Source: JBHOQX01 sp042408595
GTDB lineage: Bacteria > Chloroflexota > Chloroflexia > Chloroflexales > Roseiflexaceae
Reading direction: 5' to 3'
Length of the DNA: 28,417 nt
Assembly: GCA_042408595.1 (NCBI GenBank)
Contig: JBHOQX010000118.1
Location: forward strand, 1-28,417
In this document: one piece after another, positions 23,231 to 28,417 of the stretch
Layout of the letters: every line of letters starts with the position of its first letter
Numbering within the stretch: the stretch's first letter is position 1
Position numbers and translations under genes: made by a program
The notes under the pieces: generated by a model
Seen by the model: only the letters and a program-made list of their open reading frames with translations
The model's database searches: none
What the model was told of the DNA's origin: nothing

Positions 23231-24637
23231 ATGCCAACAATTCGCGACGTAGCCGCACACGCCCGTGTTTCGCCGAGCACTGTCTCACACGTGCTCAACA
23301 ACACTCGTTTTGTCGAGCCTGAGACAAAAGAGCGTGTGCTGATGGCGATCGAGACCCTCGGCTACCGTTCCAATTCTTTGGCGCGCAGTCTGCGGCGCCG
23401 CGAAACCAGCACGATCGGCCTACTGGTTCCTGATAACTCCAATCCGTTCTTCGCAGATGTCGCGCGGGCGATTGAAGATGTAGGTTTTTCCGAAGGCTAT
23501 AACGTCGTTTTGTGTAATTCCGACCTGTCCGACGCCAAGGAGGTCGCCTATATCGACGTACTCCTTTCCAAACAGATCGATGGATTGATCCTGATCGCGA
23601 CAAACAATCGCCCTGAGCATCTGGAGCCGATTCTGCGGGCCGGGGTCCCGTTAGTGGTAGTTGACCGCGAACTCGGCGATCTGCCGATCGACCAGGTGCT
23701 GGTGGACAACGAGTTGGGCGGCTACCTGGCCGGGCAGTACCTGGTGCGGCTAGGGCATCGTCGGATGGTGTGCATTGCCGGTCCGCACGATCTCACCCCG
23801 AGCGCGAAACGGATCACCGGCTTTCGCAGAGCCCTCGCCGAGGCGGGCATCGAACTCGCACCCGATGCGATCGTACCCGGCGATTTCCAGTATGCCGGCG
23901 GGAAGGCGGCGATGCAAACGCTGCTCAAACGCCGGCGTGATTGTACGGCGGTGTTTGCCGCCAACGATCTGATGGCAATCGGCGCGCTGAATGTCTTGCA
24001 GCGCGCGAATCTGCACGTGCCGCATGATATCTCATTGATCGGCTTCGATAATATCTTGCAATCCGAGATGATGTCACCGTCGATCACGACAATCGCCCAG
24101 CCAATCGTGGAAATCGGTCGGTCAAGCGCGGCGCTGTTGATCGAGCGTATCAAGCAGCGCAGGAGCGACTCGATGCGTTTGCTGTTGGAACCGACGCTGA
24201 TCGAGCGCGAAACGTGCCGCGCTCTTGTGGAAGATCAAGTGATGAAAAAAACAGGAGTTCTTCATCACGAGTTGTCGCATGTCATCGCGTCACTCGGGCA
24301 TACCGACATGCTGGTGATTGGCGACGCCGGTCTCCCGATCCCGCCTGGCGTGCCGCGGATCGACCTGGCGGTGCGGCAGGGGCTGCCGACCTTGATCGAT
24401 GTGGTGCAGGCGATCGCGACCGAGCTGGAAGTGGAGCGGCTGATTATCGCCGATGAGCTTCAGCAGCGAGGGGGCACGCTCCCGGTGGAGTTGCGCGCTT
24501 GTTTTCCGGGTGCAGCCCTGGAGCAGGTACCGCACGAACGACTCAAGGCGCTTAGCGCTCAGGCTCGCGCGGTGGTGCGCACCGGTGAATGTACCCCTTA
24601 TGCCAATGTTATCCTGTGCAGCGGCGTGACCTTTTGA
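23231..24637 (+). CDS. LacI-type repressor fused to ribose pyranase (RbsR-RbsD)
   Basis: Residues 1-330 form a LacI/RbsR regulator: helix-turn-helix (TIRDVAAHARVSPSTVSHVLN), hinge helix (SNSLARSLRR), and a periplasmic-binding-like sensor domain (TIGLLVPDNSNPFF, FAANDLMAIGAL, ISLIGFDNI). Residues 338-468 form a nearly complete D-ribose pyranase (RbsD), which converts beta-pyranose to beta-furanose ribose before phosphorylation. It begins MKKTGVLHHELS; its His20 (LGHTD) and Asp28 equivalents and the terminal ECTPYANVILCSGVTF are present. No stop codon separates the parts; the linker is only CRALVEDQV. The Met at 24242 starts where free RbsD starts, with GGAAG upstream, so a separate RbsD could also be translated internally. 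The start at 23231 lacks a ribosome binding site. Likely ligand: ribose or a ribose phosphate. Confidence 0.9.
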   Translation: MPTIRDVAAHARVSPSTVSHVLNNTRFVEPETKERVLMAIETLGYRSNSLARSLRRRETSTIGLLVPDNSNPFFADVARAIEDVGFSEGYNVVLCNSDLSDAKEVAYIDVLLSKQIDGLILIATNNRPEHLEPILRAGVPLVVVDRELGDLPIDQVLVDNELGGYLAGQYLVRLGHRRMVCIAGPHDLTPSAKRITGFRRALAEAGIELAPDAIVPGDFQYAGGKAAMQTLLKRRRDCTAVFAANDLMAIGALNVLQRANLHVPHDISLIGFDNILQSEMMSPSITTIAQPIVEIGRSSAALLIERIKQRRSDSMRLLLEPTLIERETCRALVEDQVMKKTGVLHHELSHVIASLGHTDMLVIGDAGLPIPPGVPRIDLAVRQGLPTLIDVVQAIATELEVERLIIADELQQRGGTLPVELRACFPGAALEQVPHERLKALSAQARAVVRTGECTPYANVILCSGVTF

Positions 24638-24784
24638 CAGGCCAACCGGTTGTGCGTGTTCGTTCGCTTCTCCGCTGGAGCAGAACGCCCTGGCGCGCAC
24701 GGCCCTCCACGCCTCCCGCGGCAGCCTGGCGTCTTGGTCGCCCGGTAGAGCGGTCAAAGAGGGCCGTAACGTCGCGTCGCTTGC

Positions 24785-24807
24785 TTGCGCAATCGATTGC
24801 GCAATCG
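24785..24807 (+). promoter_or_regulatory. Operator 2 in front of the ribokinase gene
   Basis: A perfect 14-bp palindrome CGATTGCGCAATCG (24794-24807) overlaps a second TTGCGCAA core (24785-24792), the two together forming a 20-bp palindrome centred on ATCGAT. It lies 13 bp before the ribokinase ATG. Two overlapping half-turn-spaced cores could allow two dimers on opposite faces or alternative registers. No good promoter boxes were recognised in 24638-24784. Confidence 0.8.
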
Positions 24808-24820
24808 CTGAGGGGCCGGA

Positions 24821-25815
24821 ATGGGCGTCGTAGTTTTCGGCAGCATCAATATGGATCTCGTTGTACGTGCGCCACGTTTGCCAGACTGCGGTGAACCGCT
24901 CCTGGGACATAGCTTTTTCACCGCCCCAGGCGGGAAAGGCGCGAACCAGGCGGTCGCGGCGGCGCGCATGGGCGCGACCGCCAGCATGGTCGGCCGGGTC
25001 GGCAGCGATGTTTTCGGCGCCATGCTGCCTGCGGCGCTCCAGGCCGACCAGGTCGATACCGCTGGAGTAACGCGCGACCCCGACCATGCGTCGGGTGTAG
25101 CGTTGATAACGATCGTTGACAACGCCGAGAACCGCATTATCGGGGTGCCAGGTGCGAATAGTGCGCTGGACGAACCAGACCTGCCGGCCTCGATCACGCC
25201 CTGGCCGGGGCGCGGGTGCTGCTGCTCCAGCTCGAGGTGCCGCTCGCGGCCGTGGTTGCCGCCGCCAGTTTGGCGCACCGGCGTGGCATTGCGGTGATGC
25301 TCGATCCGGCCCCAGCGCTTGGAGTGCCATCGGAGTTGTATGAATTGGTCGATATCCTCACGCCAAACGCGGGCGAGGCGACGATGCTGGCGGGGAACAC
25401 GCCCAGAGTGGCCTTGGGGCGGCACATATCGCGCAGGTATCGCTCGACCGATTGTCAAAATGGCCAATAACGGCGTGTACTGGGCCGATCGAGCTACCGC
25501 ACAGCCGCGCCGGCCTTCCCGGTGGAGGCGGTGGATACAGTCGCGGCGGGCGATGCGTTTAATAGCGCTCTGGCCGTCGCTCTCGCTGAAGGGCTGGCCT
25601 TCCCGGACGCGCTCCGCTGGGGCCTGGCGGCCGGCGCATTGGCGGTCACCGGGCACGGGGCTCAGCCCTCGCTTCCCCGGCGCGCCGAGGTGATGGCGCT
25701 GCTGAACCGCAACGCACCTGCATACGGCGGACCAATACAGGGGGCTGGAGAAGCGCGTCTCTTTCGGTGCCGCCACGATCTCTATGTCGGAAAATCGTTT
25801 GCGCAAACGATTTAG
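24821..25815 (+). pseudogene. rbsK: Ribokinase gene with about four single-base losses
   Basis: The pfkB-family ribokinase would phosphorylate ribose to ribose 5-phosphate. Family blocks are spread over frames: GSINMDLVVR and APGGKGANQAVAAARMG (frame from 24821), then RVLLLQLEVPLAAVVAAA and DILTPNAGEATMLAG (frame shifted near 25198), SGLGAAHIAQVSLDR (shifted near 25402), IVKMANNGVYWAD (near 25457) and APAFPVEAVDTVAAGDAFN (near 25490). Every shift is -1, and each could be repaired by adding one G. Either the gene is decaying or the assembly has indel errors here; neighbours are intact, and a ribose operon without ribokinase would be odd, so errors are quite possible. The catalytic Asp in AAGDAFN and GGKGAN are kept. 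After the expected end near MALLNRN the frame runs about 30 more residues to a stop touching operator 3. Confidence 0.82.
25792..25813 (+). promoter_or_regulatory. Operator 3 in front of rbsB
   Basis: A perfect 22-bp palindrome with core CGTTTGCGCAAACG (25796-25809) and outer AAAT/ATTT. It ends 29 bp before the rbsB ATG and its last base is the first base of the rbsK stop codon. It implies a separately regulated promoter for rbsB-rbsA; a weak TATGTC (25783-25788) is the only -10 candidate. Confidence 0.85.
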
Positions 25816-25842
25816 TCCTAATACGCCAGAAGGAGGTACTCC

Positions 25843-26898
25843 ATGTCAGACCACAAGGTTGTGGACCCATCGACGGCGACCGCCCGCCGCCTCTCGCGCC
25901 GGACCTTCCTGCGGGCCAGCGTGATCGGCCTCACCGCGGCGCTGGCCGCGTGTGGCACACAGACTCCTAGCACACAGGCGCCCGCGGGTGGCGCGACCCA
26001 GGCGCCCGCCGCGGGCGGTGCCGGTGCAGCGAGCGGCAAAAAGCCCAAGGTCGGCCTGGTGATGAAGTCGCTGGCCAATGAGTTCTTCAAGCAGATGCAG
26101 GCTGGCGCCGAGGACTACGCCAAGCAGAACGCCGACAAGTTCGACTTCAAGGCCGTCGGCATGAAGGATGAGCGCGATTTCGCCGCCCAGGTCGATGCGA
26201 TCGAGAACTTCATCACCCAGAAGTACGATATCATCGTCGTGGCACCGGCCGACTCAAAGGCGATGGTCACACCACTCGCCAAGGCGGTCAAGGCCGGTAT
26301 CGTCGTGGTCAACATCGATGTCGCACTCGACGAGGAGGCGAAGAAAGCTGCCGGCATCGACCTGCCTTTCTTCGGCCCTGACAACCGCGCCGGCGCCAAA
26401 CTGGCCGGCGACGCGCTGGCCAGGGAGCTCGGCCCGGGCGGGAAGGTGGTGATCCTGGAGGGCAACCCGGAGGCCGACAACGCCAAGCAGCGCAAGCTCG
26501 GTTTCGAAGACTCCATCAAAGAAGGGAAGCTGGTGCTGCTCGACTCCAAGACCGCCCACTGGGAGACCGAGGAAGCCAACACGTTGATGACCAACTTCCT
26601 GACTCAGTATCCCGACGTTCAGGGGGCCATGTGCGCCAACGACTCGATGGCCCTGGGCGCAATCAAGGCGATCGAGGCGGCCGGCAAGATCGGCAAGGTC
26701 AAGGTGGTCGGCTTCGACAACATCCCCGCAGTGCAGCCGCTGATCAAAGAGGGCAAGATGCTCGCCACCGTCGAGCAGTACGGCGCCAAGATGGCAGTGA
26801 TCGGCATCGAGTACGGCTTGCGCATGCTGAAGGGCGAGAAGTTCTCCGGCTGGGTCAAGACCGATGTCAAGCTCATCACGGCCAAGGACCTGGCCTAG
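25843..26898 (+). CDS. rbsB: Ribose-type ABC transporter substrate-binding lipoprotein
   Basis: A 351-residue periplasmic-binding protein of the LacI-like (type I, cluster B) fold. The N terminus combines a Tat twin-arginine motif (SRRTFLR, 18-24) with a lipobox LAAC (Cys37), so it is probably exported folded and lipid-anchored. An Ala/Gly/Pro/Thr linker (38-64) precedes the domain KPKVGLVMKSLANEFFKQM. Typical blocks: DIIVVAPADSKAM, FFGPDNRAGA, VVILEGNPEADNAKQR, GAMCANDSMALGAIKA and VKVVGFDNIP. It would deliver ribose or a related sugar to RbsA/RbsC; D-ribose is inferred from the neighbours. GGAGG in AGAAGGAGGTACTCC gives a strong start. It is followed by hairpins before rbsA. Confidence 0.9.
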   Translation: MSDHKVVDPSTATARRLSRRTFLRASVIGLTAALAACGTQTPSTQAPAGGATQAPAAGGAGAASGKKPKVGLVMKSLANEFFKQMQAGAEDYAKQNADKFDFKAVGMKDERDFAAQVDAIENFITQKYDIIVVAPADSKAMVTPLAKAVKAGIVVVNIDVALDEEAKKAAGIDLPFFGPDNRAGAKLAGDALARELGPGGKVVILEGNPEADNAKQRKLGFEDSIKEGKLVLLDSKTAHWETEEANTLMTNFLTQYPDVQGAMCANDSMALGAIKAIEAAGKIGKVKVVGFDNIPAVQPLIKEGKMLATVEQYGAKMAVIGIEYGLRMLKGEKFSGWVKTDVKLITAKDLA

Positions 26899-27161
26899 CA
26901 AGCTGCCTGGAAAGCTTCCAGCGGGGCAGTGGAGGCCGTAGGATTCCACACGAAACCATGCTTGCCGGGCCGTCGGCGGCTGAGCCACCGGCGACCCGGT
27001 GCCGCCAAAGGCGCATGGAGGGCTGTACTTTTTATGGAGGCCTGGAAGGGCCTGCGGTCCTTCCAAGAGCCTGCTGTTTGCCTCTCCTTCTCTGAATTTG
27101 GTATCACCATGAGTTGAACTGTGCGCCATGCGTGGCGCGCTCCACAGAGGGCCATCGCTCT
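26899..27161 (+). promoter_or_regulatory. rbsB-rbsA spacer with stem-loops
   Basis: No gene is supported in these 263 bases. CTGGAA/TTCCAG (26907-26921) lies within an outer stem CTGCC/GGCAG (26903-26929). A 6-bp CACCGG/CCGGTG hairpin lies near 26987, and a perfect 7-bp TGGAAGG/CCTTCCA hairpin at 27043-27065. Such structures after a binding-protein gene commonly protect its mRNA and lower expression of the downstream transporter genes. Confidence 0.5.
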
Positions 27162-28417
27162 ATGTCTGCCGACGCCAGCCTGCTCGAATTCAGGAATGTC
27201 ACCAAGCGCTTCCCCGGCGTCATCGCGCTGCACGACGTGAACTTCGCTGTCAAGCGGGGCGAGGTGCATGTGCTGCTGGGCGAAAACGGCGCCGGCAAGT
27301 CCTCGCTGGTCAAGCTGCTGGCAGGCATCTACCAGCCCGACGAGGGCGAGCTGCGCTTCGAGGGCCAGCCCTACGCCCCGCGCCGCCCGGTCGATGCGTT
27401 TCACGCCGGCATCCGCGTCGTCCACCAAGAGCTGAACCTGCTGCCATACCTGTCGGTGGCCGAGAACCTGCTGTTCGAGAGCCTGCCGCAGCGCCGCGGG
27501 CTGGTCGATTACCCGGCGCTCAAGCGGCGCGCCCGCGCGCTGCTGGACGAGATCGGGCTGGATATCTCGCCCCAGACGCGGGTCGAACAGCTTGGCATCG
27601 CCCAGATGCAGCTCGTCGAGATCGCCAAGGCGCTGGGCTACGAGAGCAAGCTGCTGGTGCTGGACGAGCCGACCGCCACGCTTACACCGCGCGAGATCGA
27701 GCGCCTGTTTTCCATCATCAAGACACTGCAGGCACGTGGGGTCACGTTTATTTACATCTCGCACCGCCTCAGCGAGATCTATGAGATCGGCGACCGGGTG
27801 ACGGTGCTGCGCAACGGCAGGCACGTCGCCACCCGCCCGGTGGCGGGCATCACGCTGCCCGAGATCGTGCGCATGATGGTCGGACGTGATATGGAGGAGG
27901 AGTACATCTTCCGCGACGATATCACGCCGGGCGCCGAGATCTTGCGCGTGGAAGGCTTGCGGCGCACCGCGCACGCTCCGCCGATCTCCCTCGCGGTGCG
28001 CCGCGGCGAGATCCTGGGCATCGCCGGGCTGGTCGGCTCAGGGCGCACCGAGACCATGCGCGCGATCTTTGGCGCCGACCCCAAATTCGCCGGAGATATC
28101 TACATCGGCGGGTCGCTGACGCCGATCCGCAGCCCGCGCGACGCCGTCAGGCATGGGCTGTGCCTGCTGACCGAGGATCGCAAGGGCCAGGGCCTGCTGC
28201 TCGACCTTCCTCTGGATGTGAACATCACCATCACCGATCTCGCGCAGGTTTCGCGGGGCTGGGTCCTCCGACGCGAAGTGGAGCGGAGGGCGGCGGAACA
28301 GCTGGTGCGCGAGCTGCATATCAAGACCACCTCGGTGCGGCAGCACCCGCGCGCCCTGTCGGGCGGCAACCAGCAAAAGGTGGTGCTCGCCAAGTGGCTG
28401 TTCCGCGGCTCGCGCGT
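27162..28417 (+). CDS. rbsA: Ribose-type ABC transporter ATPase, partial at right edge
   Basis: The first 418 residues of a double-domain sugar ABC ATPase (RbsA/MglA type, normally about 500 residues). The first ATPase half has Walker A GENGAGKS (40-47), a Q loop VVHQELNLLPYLSV, an atypical signature LGIAQMQLVEIAKAL in place of LSIGQQQ, Walker B LLVLDEPTATLT (about 164-175) and the switch His in ISHRLSEI. The second half shows the usual degenerate P-loop GLVGSGRTETM and signature LSGGNQQKVVLAKWL (399-413), where the window ends. It energises ribose import by an RbsC permease that should lie downstream. The start ATG at 27162 has only a distant GAGGG. It likely belongs to the rbsB transcript. 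Confidence 0.93.
   Translation, partial: MSADASLLEFRNVTKRFPGVIALHDVNFAVKRGEVHVLLGENGAGKSSLVKLLAGIYQPDEGELRFEGQPYAPRRPVDAFHAGIRVVHQELNLLPYLSVAENLLFESLPQRRGLVDYPALKRRARALLDEIGLDISPQTRVEQLGIAQMQLVEIAKALGYESKLLVLDEPTATLTPREIERLFSIIKTLQARGVTFIYISHRLSEIYEIGDRVTVLRNGRHVATRPVAGITLPEIVRMMVGRDMEEEYIFRDDITPGAEILRVEGLRRTAHAPPISLAVRRGEILGIAGLVGSGRTETMRAIFGADPKFAGDIYIGGSLTPIRSPRDAVRHGLCLLTEDRKGQGLLLDLPLDVNITITDLAQVSRGWVLRREVERRAAEQLVRELHIKTTSVRQHPRALSGGNQQKVVLAKWLFRGSR

Overview
The window looks like a GC-rich chromosomal stretch of a Chloroflexota bacterium (probably class Chloroflexia). This is inference from the gene mix: a PPi-type phosphofructokinase, a DUF507 protein, a large C25 peptidase beside Thr/Pro-rich wall-type proteins, a LodA/LodB-like pair, a ribose ABC operon, and spacers full of short imperfect tandem repeats. 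No rRNA or complete marker gene is present to confirm it. Sigma-70-type promoters with near-consensus boxes are easy to see (440-468, 22121-22149, 22962-22989). No IS element, phage gene or CRISPR array was seen.

Layout. 1-281: the 3' end of an ArsA-like gene joined to an exact 91-bp copy of an internal piece of the downstream phosphofructokinase gene, possibly an assembly chimera. 544-1701: phosphofructokinase. 2057-2677: small secreted CARDB-like protein. 2892-4106: YcaQ/AlkX-type DNA glycosylase. 4188-8828 (minus): a two-gene unit of a LodA-like quinoprotein fused to a von Willebrand A domain, followed by a LodB-like flavoprotein that would build its cofactor. 9177-11117 (minus): an AlbA_2/HATPase transcriptional regulator and DUF507. 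11372-13021: a thiamine-diphosphate lyase of the ILVBL/HACL2 type.

13022-19236: a spacer with a terminator and a strongly folded leader, then a surface cassette: a 742-aa exported protein, a 160-aa Thr/Pro-rich protein ending in LPPTG-membrane anchor-Arg, and a C25 (gingipain/PorU-clan) peptidase. It meets, tail to tail through a shared hairpin, a minus-strand group of glutaminyl cyclase lipoprotein, SPFH/prohibitin protein and a 68-aa membrane protein. A PPOX/F420-type oxidoreductase follows on the minus strand. Then comes a tRNA cluster, Leu(CAA)-Pro(CGG)-Arg(CCG), behind an excellent promoter.

22962-28417 is a ribose uptake and phosphorylation locus: a LacI-type repressor fused in frame to ribose pyranase (RbsR-RbsD), a ribokinase reading frame broken by about four single-base losses, a Tat-exported lipoprotein RbsB and the first 418 codons of RbsA. 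Three palindromes sharing the core CGNTTGCGCAANCG sit in front of the repressor, the ribokinase and rbsB, so one regulator probably controls the whole locus, including itself. The most interesting items are the LodA-VWA/LodB pair, the RbsR-RbsD fusion with its three operators, the C25/LPPTG surface cassette with its structured leader, and the coding insert in the AlbA_2 gene that resembles the intergenic repeats.
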